Origin: Microbispora sp. H13382
Lineage (GTDB): Bacteria > Actinomycetota > Actinomycetes > Streptosporangiales > Streptosporangiaceae
Assembly: GCF_014161445.1 (NCBI RefSeq)
Contig: NZ_JABBXA010000008.1
Span: 124,001-188,000, forward strand
Length of the DNA: 64,000 bases
Reading direction: 5' to 3'
The notes under the pieces were generated by a model. The model saw only the letters and a program-made list of their open reading frames with translations. It had not been told where the DNA came from and searched no databases. Each line of letters starts with the position of its first letter. Within the stretch, counting starts at the first letter, position 1. The position numbers and the translations under genes are program-made. Shown here piece after piece: positions 9,189-20,762 of the stretch.

Positions 9189-9282
9189 CGTGGGTGCCGG
9201 TGTACGGGCGATAGGTGCCGGCATCGGTCAGGTGCCGCGGCGGGCCCGGAGCGGTTTGCCGGACCGGCGGCACGATTCAGCA

Positions 9283-9483
9283 GGGCTCCGCCGTGCGGTC
9301 GGGTTGCTGAGCGTGCCGTACGCCCCGCGCGGCGGGCCGCGGCCCAGCGAGGTGCTCGCGCAAATGGGCGGAGAGGAGGAGTTCTATGTGAGCTACTTCC
9401 AGGAGCCCGGCCGGGCCGAGGCCGAGGCCGAGCCGGACGTCCGCGGCCGGCTCGCCGGCTTCTACGCCTCCCTGCCCGCTTGA
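9283..9483 (+). pseudogene. Fragment of an alpha/beta-hydrolase (epoxide hydrolase-like)
   Basis: About 65 residues, from roughly AGLRRAVGLLSVPYAPRG to FYASLPA, match the segment after the nucleophile elbow of actinobacterial epoxide hydrolases: VGLSVPY-PRGP, then FYVSYFQEPG and an EAEPDVR helix. The N-terminal half with HGxP and the nucleophile Asp, and the C-terminal half with the catalytic His, are absent. Translation would stop at 9481-9483. It sits downstream of the SDR gene and before a strong terminator, so it is a deletion relic. Confidence 0.6.
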
Positions 9484-9509
9484 ACTCCTGCCTGCCCGCC
9501 TGAAACGGC

Positions 9510-9549
9510 GACCGTCCGGGCCGGCCCGCGCGGGCCGGCCCGGACGGTC
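9510..9549. terminator. Perfect 40-bp inverted repeat between convergent genes
   Basis: Two 20-bp arms (left arm begins GACCGTCCGGGCC) pair perfectly with no unpaired spacer. It lies between the hydrolase relic on + and katG on -, 10 bp from the katG stop, and is a natural bidirectional terminator or mRNA 3' protector. There is no U-tract, as is common in high-GC actinomycetes. Confidence 0.7.
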
Positions 9550-9558
9550 ATGCCGGGA

Positions 9559-11814
<2,256 letters not shown>

Positions 11815-11823
11815 TCATGGGGC

Positions 11824-12261
11824 TCAGGAAGCGCGGGCGTTGGAACAGCCGGGGCACAGGCCCCAGTAGATGACGTCGGCCTCGTCGATCGTGAAGCCGT
11901 GGTCGTCGGACGCGGTCAGGCACGGCGCCTCACCGGCCGCGCAGTCGACGTCGGCGACGACACCGCACGACCGGCATACGACGTGGTGGTGGTTGTCGCC
12001 GACGCGGCCCTCGAACCGGGCCGGGCTGCCGGCCGGTTCGATGCGGCGGACGAGTCCCGCTGCGGTCAGGGCATGGAGGGCTTCGTACACGGCTTGCAGA
12101 GAGACGTGGCCCACGCGATCGCGGACCCCGGAGGCGATCGCCTCGACGTCGAGGTGGTCACCGCTACGGACGGTCTCGAGCAGTGCGACGCGGGCGGCCG
12201 TCACCCGCAGGCCGGCCCCGCGCAGTTCCTCGGCGGTCGTCGGAGTCCTGGGTGCGATCAT
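11824..12261 (-). CDS. furA: FurA-type Fur-family peroxide regulator
   Basis: 145 aa Fur-family repressor. Winged helix at ~10-85 with VSLQAVYEALHALTAAGLV. Metal site HHHVVCRSCG at ~91-100 and a second C-terminal CPGC pair form structural and sensory metal sites. FurA represses itself and katG and is released by oxidation of the metal-bound form; that mechanism comes from mycobacterial and Streptomyces homologues. ATG at 12261. First gene of the furA-katG operon. Confidence 0.93.
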   Translation of the reverse strand: MIAPRTPTTAEELRGAGLRVTAARVALLETVRSGDHLDVEAIASGVRDRVGHVSLQAVYEALHALTAAGLVRRIEPAGSPARFEGRVGDNHHHVVCRSCGVVADVDCAAGEAPCLTASDDHGFTIDEADVIYWGLCPGCSNARAS

Positions 12262-12345
12262 GGCGCCTAACCTATCGTCATAAACACGAGGAGTTCAAGA
12301 GAACGAAGCGCCCAATTTTTTTGTTCTCTCGGGTGTTGCCTGCTG

Positions 12346-13185
12346 TTAAGGGTTGCCAGGAGGGCCGGTGCTCCCGCCCTGTGCGCAGGCGCAGCCGCAC
12401 GGGACGTGGGCGGCGGCGGCGAGCACGGCGGGCGACATGCGCGACTGGCCGGTCCCCGGCGAGGACGCGGGCAGGTCGACGGGCACCGGGTAGACGATGG
12501 TCGACCGGCCCTCACCTCCCAGCTCCAGCAGCGTCTGCAGGTAACGCAGCTGGATGGCGGCCGGGTCGGCCGACAGGGTCAGCGCCGCGTCGCGCAGGTT
12601 CTGCGCGGCCTGCATCTCGCCCTCGGCGTTGATCACCTTGGCCCGGCGTTCGCGTTCGGCCTCGGCCTGGCGCGCGATGGCGCGTTGCATGGCCTCGGGA
12701 ATCTCGACGTCCTTGATCTCGACCAGGTCGACCTTCACGCCCCAGGGCTCGGTCTGCTCGTCGAGGACCTTCTGCAGGCTCTCACCCAGCCGGTCACGAT
12801 CGGCGAGCAGGGCGTCGAGGTCGTGGCGGCCGAGCACGGAGCGCAGGCTCGTCTGGGCCAGTTGGGAGGTGGCGACCGCGTGGTTTTCCACCTCGTTCAC
12901 CGCGCGGACCGGGTCCACGACCTTGAAGTAGGCGACCGCGTTGACGCGGACGGGGACGTTGTCCCTGGTGATCGCCTCCTGCGGCGGGATGGTGAGGGCG
13001 ATCGTCCGCAGGTCGACGCGGACCATCCGGTCGACCAGCGGAACCAGGAGCACGGGCCCGGGCCCTGCGATCGGCAGCAGCCGGCCGAGCCGGAAGACGA
13101 CGGCCCGCTCGTATTCGCGTAGCACCCGCAACCCCGTCAGACCGCCCGCGAGGAGAAGGACCGCCGCGGCGACTGCCCAGATCAC
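12346..13185 (-). CDS. Slipin/stomatin (SPFH, band 7) membrane protein with a Cys-rich tail
   Basis: 279 aa. The GTG at 13185 is preceded by GGAGG and overlaps the stop of the previous gene as GTGA, implying translational coupling. One N-terminal TM helix (residues ~1-20), then a full band 7 domain ([52 protein letters not shown]) and the coiled helical arm. SPFH proteins form oligomeric membrane microdomain scaffolds. The C-terminal tail carries VPCGCACAQ, three cysteines in CxCxC spacing that typical slipins lack. It is the third gene of the nitric oxide reductase operon, which suggests a role in organising that enzyme or in membrane protection from NO. This is inference. Confidence 0.88.
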   Translation of the reverse strand: MIWAVAAAVLLLAGGLTGLRVLREYERAVVFRLGRLLPIAGPGPVLLVPLVDRMVRVDLRTIALTIPPQEAITRDNVPVRVNAVAYFKVVDPVRAVNEVENHAVATSQLAQTSLRSVLGRHDLDALLADRDRLGESLQKVLDEQTEPWGVKVDLVEIKDVEIPEAMQRAIARQAEAERERRAKVINAEGEMQAAQNLRDAALTLSADPAAIQLRYLQTLLELGGEGRSTIVYPVPVDLPASSPGTGQSRMSPAVLAAAAHVPCGCACAQGGSTGPPGNP

Positions 13186-13754
13186 GATTCCGACCTCCAG
13201 ACGGTGGTGTAGCGGTCGCCGTTCTTTGCCGCGCTTTCCGGCTCGGGGAAACCGGCGGGGGTGGCGCGGAGATGGCGGGTCAGCAGCCATCCGGTCAGGC
13301 CGGTGGCCGCGAGCGTGGCGGCGGCCAGCACGAGGTCGGGCCAGGCGGGGTGGCGTACCGCCTGGATGAGCGTCAGCGATGCGGCCAGGACGACCAGGAC
13401 GAGGGCGAGGCCGCGGTGGAAGCGCCCCACCTCCGAGTGCGGCCAGGGCAGCAGCGCCCGGACGATCTCCCGGCCGTCGCGGGAGGGGGTGCAGCCGGCC
13501 TTGCCCGGGCAGGCATTGCAGACCGAGGGCTTGGCCCGGTAAAGCCGATGGTGCCGGTCCTGCCCGACCGGCCACAGCAGTTGGTCGGCCGGGCATACCC
13601 AGGCGTCGTGTTCCGGCCGGTAGGTGAACCCCCCGGTGCGGTGGCGTTCGGATCGTACGGCGACGTGGCGGGCCAGGCGGTCCAGCCCGGCGGCGGTGGC
13701 GAGCAGTCCGGCCGCGTAGCCGTCCGCCAGGACCGCCTCCATGGTGAAGATCAT
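13182..13754 (-). CDS. Cys-rich membrane protein with a transposase-like zinc-ribbon segment, in norB operon
   Basis: 190 aa. ATG at 13754 overlaps the norB stop as ATGA and its own stop overlaps the slipin start. Residues ~40-85 contain VCPADQ, then [17 protein letters not shown] followed by TPS-GREIVR. This resembles the Cys cluster of IS1182-type transposases (VCP...CNACP...C-TP), but no DDE domain is present. Two TM helices follow ([18 protein letters not shown] and [19 protein letters not shown]). The four cysteines could bind zinc or an iron-sulfur unit, or react with NO. Function is unknown. Coupling to norB and the slipin gene points to nitric oxide metabolism. Confidence 0.75.
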   Translation of the reverse strand: MIFTMEAVLADGYAAGLLATAAGLDRLARHVAVRSERHRTGGFTYRPEHDAWVCPADQLLWPVGQDRHHRLYRAKPSVCNACPGKAGCTPSRDGREIVRALLPWPHSEVGRFHRGLALVLVVLAASLTLIQAVRHPAWPDLVLAAATLAATGLTGWLLTRHLRATPAGFPEPESAAKNGDRYTTVWRSES

Positions 13755-16054
13755 GCTGTGTCCACCGGTTCCCGGATGTCCGACAGCCGGGGCGCGGGGG
13801 TGACCCCGGTGACCGGGTCGGCGGTTGCCTGCCGTCCCCGGTGGCGTACGCCGAGCCAGGCGATCCGGCAGAAGGGCAGGACGCCGCCGACGATGAACAG
13901 CGCGTCGCCGGGCAGGCGCAGCCACTCGAGCAGGGTGTTGGTGCGGCCGGTGAGGTAGCCCAGGGAGCGCGCCTCGAAATAGCCGGAGGCCACGGACTCG
14001 TACAGCTGGAGGAGGCCGAGCGGCAGCAGGGTGGCGAAGCACATCCAGGCCAGGCCGATGTTGAGCGACCAGAAGGAGACTCTGGCCCACTTCTCCGGCC
14101 ACCGGTCGGCGGGGATCAGGTAGCGCAGCACGAACAGGCCCATGGCCACGGCGAGCATGCCGTACACACCCATCATCGAGCCGTGCGCGTGGTTCGCGGT
14201 CAGGCCGGTGCCGATCTCGTAGTAGGAGACGATCGGGAGGTTGATCAGGAAGCCGAAGACGCCCGCGCCGAGGAAGTTCCAGAAGCCCACGGCGACCAGG
14301 AACATCACGGCCCAGCGGTGCGGGAACGGCGTGCGTGACTCCATGTGCTGGCGCGCTCCGAGCTGCACGAACGACCAGGCCTCCACGGTCAGGAAGGTCA
14401 GCGGCACGACCTCCATCGCGGAGAAGAACGCGCCCAGCGCCAGGTGCTCCACGGGTTCGCCGCTGAAGTACAGGTGGTGCATGGTGCCGATCACCCCGCC
14501 TGCCGAGTACAGGATGATGTCCAGGTAGACCACCACCAGGGCGACCCGTTCCCGCACCACGCCGAGCTGGACGAACATGTAGGCGACCATGGCGGTGGTG
14601 AACAGTTCGAGGAAGTCCTCCACCCACAGGTGCACCACCCAGAACCGCCAGAAGTCGGTGACGGTGAAGGTGTCGCCGGGGCGGGCCAGCAGGCCGATCG
14701 CGTAGACGCCGGGGATCGCCAGGCCGGACAGGAAGAACATCCAGGGCAGGTTGCCGCGGCTGTCCCTCGTCAGCGTCCCGCGCAGCACCCGCCACATCAT
14801 CACCGCCCACAGCGCCATGCCGCCCGCCAGCAGGATCTGCCAGACGCGGGGGAGGTCGAGCCATTCGAACTGCTGGCTGCCCCAGAAGTCGCCCGGCCGG
14901 ATGAACCCGTGGATGCTCAGTCCTTCCGCGATCAGGGAGCCGAACGCCACGACGGCCAGGGCCGCCAGCAGCGTCCAGGCGAGCCTGTCGTGCCCGCGCG
15001 GCTCTCCTCCGGCCATGAGCGGGGCCAGGAAGATGCCGGCCGCGAGGAAGGCGGCGACCACCCAGAACAGCGACAGCTGCAGATGCCAGGTGCGGGCGAG
15101 GTTGAAGGGCAGCAACTCGGCCAGGTTGAGACCGAAGAAGCTCGTGAGGTCGGCCCGGTAGTGCTCCGTCGCGCCGCCCAGCAGCACCTGGGCGAGGAAG
15201 AGCAGCGCGACGACGAGGAAGAAGAACGCGGTGACCCGCTGGGCGGGAGTGAGCGCCACGTGATCGGGCGAGTGGAAGTCGAGGGTCTCCGCCTGGCGTC
15301 CGCGCCAGCCCAGGTGGCCGCCCCACCGGCCGACGGCGCCGAACAGCGCCCCGATGCCGACCAGCAGGGCGACCAGCGACACCACGCTCCACAGCACGGT
15401 GTCGGCGGTGGGCGCATTGTCGACCAGCGGCTCGGCGGGCCAGTTGTTGGTGTAGGAGTAGCCCGCGCCGGGGCGTTCGGCCGAGGAGATCCAGGCCGTC
15501 CAGGACAGGAACGCGGTCAGCTGGCGGATCTGCCGCGGGTCGGTGATCGCGTGCGGACGCAGCCCCTTGTCCGTACGAGGGTCGGCGAAGTAGTCGCGAT
15601 AGTGCCCGGTGAGCGCGGTGAATGCGTCCGCCTGCGCCCGCGTGTAGGTCAGCACCCCCGTACGGGGGTCGTAGCGATTGGTACGGAACTCCTGTCTGAC
15701 CCGCTCACGAGCCCGATCGCCGCCGCCGTGGGCCCGTAGGGCGGCGGTGGCGGCGCGACGCAGGTAGTCGGCCGTGTAGTCCGGCCCGAGATAGCCCCCG
15801 TGCCCGAGCACCGACCCGTACTGCATCAGCCCGTTGGCCAGGAAGACCTTCTGCCCGTCGGCGACGTCGCGGCCGGTGTACAACTCCTGCCCGGATTCGC
15901 CGACCACCAGCCGCGGCACGGGCGGGCCCGCGGTGTACGTGCGGAACGCGAGCAAGCCCATGACGAAGAACCCGAACACGGCCACCAGCACCGCTGCCTG
16001 AATCCAGCGTCTGGAGACCAGAAGCCCTCTGCGCGTCCCCGTCCCCGGAACCAT
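13751..16054 (-). CDS. norB: Quinol-dependent nitric oxide reductase (qNor)
   Basis: 767 aa integral membrane enzyme reducing 2 NO to N2O with quinol electrons. The N-terminal ~200 residues are the extracytoplasmic cytochrome-c-like extension of qNor (after TM1 at ~18-38), without a CxxCH haem c site. The haem-copper oxidase-type core follows: low-spin haem His in [22 protein letters not shown] with the His and Glu ligands of the Fe(B)/haem b3 site, [10 protein letters not shown] with paired His, and NHAHGSMMG with the haem ligands. ATG 16054 with GGTGAG upstream. First gene of a coupled three-gene operon (norB, Cys-rich membrane protein, slipin), divergent from a hemerythrin gene. Likely NO detoxification rather than full denitrification, since no nirK/nirS is here. 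Confidence 0.95.
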   Translation of the reverse strand: MVPGTGTRRGLLVSRRWIQAAVLVAVFGFFVMGLLAFRTYTAGPPVPRLVVGESGQELYTGRDVADGQKVFLANGLMQYGSVLGHGGYLGPDYTADYLRRAATAALRAHGGGDRARERVRQEFRTNRYDPRTGVLTYTRAQADAFTALTGHYRDYFADPRTDKGLRPHAITDPRQIRQLTAFLSWTAWISSAERPGAGYSYTNNWPAEPLVDNAPTADTVLWSVVSLVALLVGIGALFGAVGRWGGHLGWRGRQAETLDFHSPDHVALTPAQRVTAFFFLVVALLFLAQVLLGGATEHYRADLTSFFGLNLAELLPFNLARTWHLQLSLFWVVAAFLAAGIFLAPLMAGGEPRGHDRLAWTLLAALAVVAFGSLIAEGLSIHGFIRPGDFWGSQQFEWLDLPRVWQILLAGGMALWAVMMWRVLRGTLTRDSRGNLPWMFFLSGLAIPGVYAIGLLARPGDTFTVTDFWRFWVVHLWVEDFLELFTTAMVAYMFVQLGVVRERVALVVVYLDIILYSAGGVIGTMHHLYFSGEPVEHLALGAFFSAMEVVPLTFLTVEAWSFVQLGARQHMESRTPFPHRWAVMFLVAVGFWNFLGAGVFGFLINLPIVSYYEIGTGLTANHAHGSMMGVYGMLAVAMGLFVLRYLIPADRWPEKWARVSFWSLNIGLAWMCFATLLPLGLLQLYESVASGYFEARSLGYLTGRTNTLLEWLRLPGDALFIVGGVLPFCRIAWLGVRHRGRQATADPVTGVTPAPRLSDIREPVDTA

Positions 16055-16328
16055 CGCTCACCGTTTCCGACAAAGGAAGGGGAGAGTGTTCCTACTCCTA
16101 TCGGGCGCCGGTCGTACCGGTCGAGAGGACACGCCCTCAGCGGGCGGACCCGTGGCACGCGCGAGCCGCCCGGCGAGGGAGAGCACGGGCCGGGACCGGC
16201 CCGGCAGGTGACGGGGGACCCGTACGGACAGGCCCAAGGTCCCTGCCCCGCCGGCCCGGCGGCCGGGCATCGTTGGACGAGTCCGGCGGTGATGTCCCGG
16301 ACCGCGCCCAGAGCACCTGAGGATCGAG

Positions 16329-16808
16329 ATGTGCGAGTACTGCGGCTGCCAGGCCGTGACCGTGATCGGCGAACTGACCCGTGAGCACGATCTGGTGGTC
16401 GACCTGATCGGGGACGCGCGCACGGCGCACGCCGCCGGCGACACGGACGCCATGACCGTGATCGCCAGGCGGATCGCCGAGGTGCTCGGCCCGCACACCG
16501 AGGTCGAGGAGCACGGCCTGTTCCCCGCGCTGGCGGGCGACTTCCCCGAGCACGTCGCGGTCCTGGAGGCGGAGCATCGGCGGATCGAGGCCGTCCTCGG
16601 CGAGGCGGCGGACGGCGCGCCCGGCGATCCCGGCTGGCCGCGCAGGCTGCTCGACGTCCTGAATCTGCTGCGCGCCCACATCCTCAAAGAGCAGGACGGG
16701 GTGTTCCCGGCGGCGTTGGCCGGCCTGTCCACCGAGGACTGGGAGGCCGTCGAGGCGGTCCGGGCCCGGGCCGGCACGCTGCTGCGGGCTCCGGGCGGTC
16801 AGCGCTGA
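16329..16808 (+). CDS. Hemerythrin HHE-domain protein with N-terminal CxxC
   Basis: 159 aa four-helix di-iron protein. Iron-binding residues are seen in LTREHDLVVDLIGD, LGPHTEVEEHGLFPAL, VLEAEHRRIE and LRAHILKEQDGVFPA, the standard HxxxE pattern. The N-terminus MCEYCGCQAV adds three cysteines. Hemerythrin-like proteins of this class (compare YtfE/RIC and DnrN) bind NO or O2 and are commonly linked to NO reductases. Divergent from norB across 274 bp, so shared NO-responsive control is likely. I did not recognise a defined NsrR or Dnr site in that interval. Confidence 0.88.
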   Translation: MCEYCGCQAVTVIGELTREHDLVVDLIGDARTAHAAGDTDAMTVIARRIAEVLGPHTEVEEHGLFPALAGDFPEHVAVLEAEHRRIEAVLGEAADGAPGDPGWPRRLLDVLNLLRAHILKEQDGVFPAALAGLSTEDWEAVEAVRARAGTLLRAPGGQR

Positions 16809-16996
16809 CGGAGCGGGAGGAGTCCCCGGGCCCCACGACCGCGACGGCCGGGTCGCCCAAAGCGACGGCCGGGTGCCCCAAACGGGAGTAGAGCCTCCTG
16901 TCGGCTTGCGCAAAAGCGGCCGAAAGCGGTGCCTCCGGCGTACGCACGGGGGTACCAATGCGGCAGTCCGCGGTTTCCGGAGAGGGGAATCCCCCC

Positions 16997-17299
16997 ATGA
17001 CCACATCGACTGAGCATCATCCGCACACGCAACACGAGCACCGGCACGGCGCCGGGTGCGGCCATGTCGCGGTGCCGCACCGCGACCATGTGGACTACGT
17101 CCACGACGGCCACCTGCACCGGATGCACGAGAACCATGCCGACGAGTGCGAGGAGAGCACGCACGCCGTCCACGACGTGCACGACCACGAGCACGGGCCG
17201 GGGTGCGGGCACGTGGCCGTGCCGCACGGCGACCACGTCGACTACATCCACGATGGCCACCGCCACGTCCGCCACGACGGTCACTGGGACGACCACTGA
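16997..17299 (+). CDS. Histidine-rich metal-binding protein with two repeats
   Basis: 100 aa, about one residue in four His. ATG at 16997 with GAGGGG upstream; codons before it are not family-like. The protein is two copies of a ~30-residue module: H-G-A/P-G-C-G-HVAVPH-x-DHVDY-(V/I)-HDGH-x-H, separated by an acidic His-rich linker. Each module has one Cys and 8-10 His, well suited to bind Zn, Ni or Cu. There is no signal peptide or TM helix, so it should act as a cytosolic metal buffer or chaperone. Similar proteins occur alone in actinomycetes near metal regulators. No metal transporter or Zur/Nur gene is adjacent here. Confidence 0.75.
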   Translation: MTTSTEHHPHTQHEHRHGAGCGHVAVPHRDHVDYVHDGHLHRMHENHADECEESTHAVHDVHDHEHGPGCGHVAVPHGDHVDYIHDGHRHVRHDGHWDDH

Positions 17300-17408
17300 C
17301 CCTGCCCTGACACTGCCCCTGTCCCCGCGCCGCTCCGGCCGGGTGGTGGGGGCGGAGGGCGGCCCGTACCCTGGTCGGTCATGACGATCGTGCGAAGGGA
17401 CGAGCCGC

Positions 17409-17777
17409 GTGAGCGCTGAGGAGGCGGCGGCCAGAATCCGGGAGATCTGCCTGGCCCTGCCGGAGGCCGTGGAGAAGCCGTTCGGGGGCCACACCGCGCC
17501 CACATACCGGGTGAGCGACAAGATGTTCGCGATGACGAGCGAGGACGGGCGGTCGCTGACGTTCAAGGCCGGGCCGGGGGTGCAGGACGCCCTCGTGGCC
17601 TCGGATCCGGAGCGCTTCTTCGTCCCGCCGTACGTCGGCCGCAACGGCTGGGTGGGCGCACGCCTGGACGCCGATCAGGACTGGGACGAGATCGCCGGGC
17701 TGATCGAGGACAGCTACCGGCTTATCGCGCCGAAACGCCTGGTCCGGCTCCTCGGCGAACGGCCGGCGACCCCGTGA
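17409..17777 (+). CDS. MmcQ/YjbR-family protein
   Basis: 122 aa single-domain protein of the YjbR/CyaY-like fold: PEAVEKPFGGHTAPTYRV, KMFAMTSEDG, LTFKAGPG and the WV-ARLD segment are the conserved parts. Members are small cytosolic proteins, some described as DNA-binding, with no defined reaction. GTG start at 17409 with AAGGGA upstream. Its stop overlaps the next gene start as GTGA, so it is co-translated with the DUF2804 gene. Confidence 0.82.
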   Translation: MSAEEAAARIREICLALPEAVEKPFGGHTAPTYRVSDKMFAMTSEDGRSLTFKAGPGVQDALVASDPERFFVPPYVGRNGWVGARLDADQDWDEIAGLIEDSYRLIAPKRLVRLLGERPATP

Positions 17778-18775
17778 CCGCGGGCGAACGCGTGACCACC
17801 CACGAACGGGAGATCACCGCGCCCGTCGACCTGTGCCTGCCCGGGGGGCGGCTCGACCCCGGCGCCGTCGGCTGGACCCGCCGTCCACTCCACCGGGCGA
17901 ACCTGCGTGGCTGGGGACGGCGCAAGCGCTGGGAATACTGGGGCGTCGTGACGCCTCGCCACATCGTCGGCCTGGTGGCGTCGTCGCTCGACTACGCGGG
18001 CGTGTACGGCCTCTACGTGCTGGACCGGGACACCGGCGAGGAGATCACCAAGGACGTGACGGTCCCGCTGGCACGCGGCGCCGTGTTCCCCGAGCGCAGC
18101 GGGGCCGGGACGGCCTCGGTCCGCGGCGGCGGCCTGGAGATCCGCGTCGACCAGGACCCGGGCGGCGCCACGATCCGGGCCACGGCCCCCGGAGTCGAGG
18201 TGGACCTGCGGGCGGCGTCGCCGCAGGGGCACGAGTCGCTAGGCGTGGTGGTGCCCTGGGGGCCGAACCGGTTCCAGTACACGGTGAAGGACGTGGGCCG
18301 GCCCGTACGCGGACGCCTCCGGCTGCCGTCGGGCGAGTACGCCGTCGGCGAGGCGGACTCCTTCGCCGTGCTGGACCACGGCCGCGGCAAGTGGCCGTAC
18401 GCGGTCACCTGGAACTGGGCGGCCGGCAGCGGGCCCGGCAGGGCCATCCAGCTCGGCGGCAGATGGACCGACGGCACCGGCTCAACGGAGAACGCGTTGT
18501 TCCTCGACGGCCGCCTGCACAAGATCGGCGACGAGCTGACCTGGTCCTACGACCGGACGTGCTGGGAGCGTCCGTGGCGGATCACCGGCCCGCGCGTCGA
18601 GGTGGAGTTCCATCCGTTCCACGTGCGGGAGGCCCGCACCGAGCTCGGCGTCGTGGGCAGCGAGACGCACCAGTGCTTCGGCCACTTCAGCGGACGGGCG
18701 AGGGCCGACGACGGCGCCTGGGTGGACCTGGACGGCCTGGTCGGCTGGGCGGAGGAAGCGCGCAACCGCTGGTAG
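17774..18775 (+). CDS. DUF2804-family protein
   Basis: 333 aa. Matches the DUF2804 pattern: REITAPVDLCLPGGRLDPGAVGW-RPLH at the N-terminus, WGRRKRWEYWGV, KWPYAVTWNWAAG and LGGRWTDGTGSTENALFLDG in the middle, and FHPFHVRE...CFGHFSG towards the end. The fold is thought to be lipocalin/beta-rich, with no known reaction; the family also includes fungal and bacterial carotenoid 1,2-hydratase-like relatives. GTG start at 17774 overlaps the stop of the YjbR gene. No signal peptide. Confidence 0.85.
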   Translation: MTAGERVTTHEREITAPVDLCLPGGRLDPGAVGWTRRPLHRANLRGWGRRKRWEYWGVVTPRHIVGLVASSLDYAGVYGLYVLDRDTGEEITKDVTVPLARGAVFPERSGAGTASVRGGGLEIRVDQDPGGATIRATAPGVEVDLRAASPQGHESLGVVVPWGPNRFQYTVKDVGRPVRGRLRLPSGEYAVGEADSFAVLDHGRGKWPYAVTWNWAAGSGPGRAIQLGGRWTDGTGSTENALFLDGRLHKIGDELTWSYDRTCWERPWRITGPRVEVEFHPFHVREARTELGVVGSETHQCFGHFSGRARADDGAWVDLDGLVGWAEEARNRW

Positions 18776-18793
18776 CGGGGGCGAACCGGCGCC

Positions 18794-20137
18794 TCACAGC
18801 GGCGGGTAGGCGTTGGCCAGGAGCTGGAGGAACTGCGCGCCGAACCACTGTCCCGCCGGCGGGGCGCCCGGGAGCGCGCCGCTGGGCACGTACGCTCCGG
18901 TCACGGGGGCGTACGCGGGGTCGCACATCGGGTCGTGCCGGGTGCCGTCGGGAGCGGTGACGTTCACGCTGGAGCCGTCCGAGACACCCGGCTGCTTGAT
19001 CCAGGCGTACGCGTCGATGCCGGGGGCGGGAATGGCCCGGGGCCGCTCGCCGAGCCCCGCGCCGGCCTGGTTGCACCAGTTGCCGACGCTCTTGCGGCGG
19101 TCCACCCGGGATTCGTCGACGAACCGGTTCACGTCGGTGGAGGTGCTCCGGCGGACCGGGCGGTTCGGGCCGCCCCACCCGCTGCGCGAGGTGTCGATCA
19201 CCATGCCGATGCCGGACGGGAACCCGGCCGCGACGAGCCGCTGCCGGAACGCCTGGGCGAAGGAGAGCTCGTCCACGTAGTCGTTCCACTCGACCCATCG
19301 CGACATCTTCACCGGCTGCCCGTTGATCTTCATCTGGGCGTCGTAGTGCGGCTCGGCCAGGGCGTTGTAGCCCCCGACGTTCACCGTGAAGCCGTGCACG
19401 GACGACGGCCCCCCGCCGGTCGCGCCCGCGATGCTCGCGAGCAGGCCGGCGGCCCGGCCGAAGTTGTCGGGATAGCCGACGACGCCGTGGTGGGAGGCGT
19501 CGAGGTAGACGTACACGTTGGGGATGGCGTGCAGCCGGGTCACCGCGTACCGCACCGCCTCCGGGTAGGCGCCGCTCGCCTGGACGGCGGCGCAGCGGCC
19601 GGTGGGGGCGGGCAGGAGCAGCCCGGGCAGGAAGTCGGGCTCGACGATCGCCACGATGCGCAGCCGCTGGTAGGCCGGGTCGGCCAGGATCTCGGCGATC
19701 GGGTCGACGTACTCGGTCCGGTAGCGGTTCAGGCCGTCGGCCGCGACGCTGAAGTCCCCGTTGGAGACCAGGCGGGTGCAGTTGCGGTCCGGCAGGTCGT
19801 TCAGCACGACCTGGATCGTGAGCGGGCTCGACACACCGGCGTCCTGCAGGACCGCCTCGTTCAGATGCGCGCGCAGCCCGGGCGAGGAGGCCGTCCCCTC
19901 GACACGGGCGACGCGGTCGAGCCAGACGGCGGTCGGACTGGCGGCGACCGCCGCGCCGCCAGGCTCCGCCGCGGCCGACGCGTACCACCAGGGGTCGACG
20001 TAGCCCTGGGCACCCACGTAGGGGTTGTCGACGCGGGTGTCGGCGGCGGCAGGGGCGCTCGTGAGGACCGCCATGACCGGCAGGAGGACCAGCGCCGCGA
20101 CCAACGCCTTGAGACGCGTTCCGAGACGCACCGCCAT
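18794..20137 (-). CDS. Secreted glycoside hydrolase family 6 (cellulase)
   Basis: 447 aa. ATG at 20137 with GAGGAGG 5-6 nt upstream, directly followed by a Sec signal peptide (ending SAPAAADT, ~residue 32). GH6 markers: VVLNDLPDRNC-SNGDF near 120, IVEPDFLPGL carrying a catalytic-region Asp, VYLDASHHGVVGYPDN, GFTVNVGGYNAL and IDTSRSGWGG-NRP. Acts on beta-1,4-glucan outside the cell. There is no linker or carbohydrate-binding module, so it is a catalytic domain only. No CebR-type operator is visible upstream. Whether it is endo or cellobiohydrolase type depends on loop lengths I cannot model; the closest look is the short endoglucanase form. Confidence 0.9.
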   Translation of the reverse strand: MAVRLGTRLKALVAALVLLPVMAVLTSAPAAADTRVDNPYVGAQGYVDPWWYASAAAEPGGAAVAASPTAVWLDRVARVEGTASSPGLRAHLNEAVLQDAGVSSPLTIQVVLNDLPDRNCTRLVSNGDFSVAADGLNRYRTEYVDPIAEILADPAYQRLRIVAIVEPDFLPGLLLPAPTGRCAAVQASGAYPEAVRYAVTRLHAIPNVYVYLDASHHGVVGYPDNFGRAAGLLASIAGATGGGPSSVHGFTVNVGGYNALAEPHYDAQMKINGQPVKMSRWVEWNDYVDELSFAQAFRQRLVAAGFPSGIGMVIDTSRSGWGGPNRPVRRSTSTDVNRFVDESRVDRRKSVGNWCNQAGAGLGERPRAIPAPGIDAYAWIKQPGVSDGSSVNVTAPDGTRHDPMCDPAYAPVTGAYVPSGALPGAPPAGQWFGAQFLQLLANAYPPL

Positions 20138-20302
20138 GCCGTGCCTCCTCGACCGATGGCGTGAGATCTTCCTGTTCAGCACGATCACTCACGCGGCGGG
20201 CGCGGACAACACCGGATCGGCACGCCGGCCGTCCGCGAAGCCCTGCCGCCCGGTCTGATCTCGGTGGATGCCCGCTCCCGCGATGCCCGCCGCCTGAAAG
20301 CT

Positions 20303-20727
20303 TCAAAGGACGCACGCCCCGGGCGGGGTCAGCGTGCCGGGGCGGCCGGATCCGTGACCCGCGCGCCGGTCATGACGAGGCCGAGGCAGCAGCAGATGGA
20401 CCACGTACGGCGCCACCATGGGCCACGGCCCCCACTGGGCCAGCACGCCCGCGACCCCCGCGCCGAGCCCGAATCCCGCCGTCTGGCACAGCGCGGCGCG
20501 GCGTGCGGCGAGCCCGCCGTCCGCCCCGGCCGACAACTCCTTCACCCAGCTGCTGCCCACCGCCATGGCGATGCCGACCGCGAAACCGGTGATCAGCCGC
20601 CCCGCGTAGATGGGCCACGCGCTCTGCCCGCCGAAGCAGAGCACCAGGCTCGCGACGGCCCAGGCGGCGGCGCCGGTCACGTGGGAACGGTGGCAGGCGA
20701 CGGGGCGGCCTGCGGGCTTTCGGGCAT
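20303..20727 (-). pseudogene. Broken MFS transporter gene downstream of GntR
   Basis: The original start appears intact: an ATG at 20727 encodes MPESPQAAPSPATVPT and then hits TGA. From ~20680 a different frame encodes AAWAVASLVLCFGGQSAWPIYAGRL-TGFAVGIAMA, matching TM2-TM4 of major facilitator carriers with the GRL-G motif, then GFGLGAGVAGVLAQWGPWP. It ends in unrelated residues and lacks TM6-TM12. So there was an internal deletion at the 5' side and a 3' truncation. It likely formed an operon with the GntR gene 36 bp upstream. Confidence 0.7.
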
Positions 20728-20762
20728 GGGAGGGTCAGACCTTCACGGTGTCAGTGCGTGTC

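Noticed and set aside
12346-16054. Full denitrification cluster
   Set aside because: No nitrite reductase, nitrous oxide reductase or NorC is present; only a stand-alone qNor.
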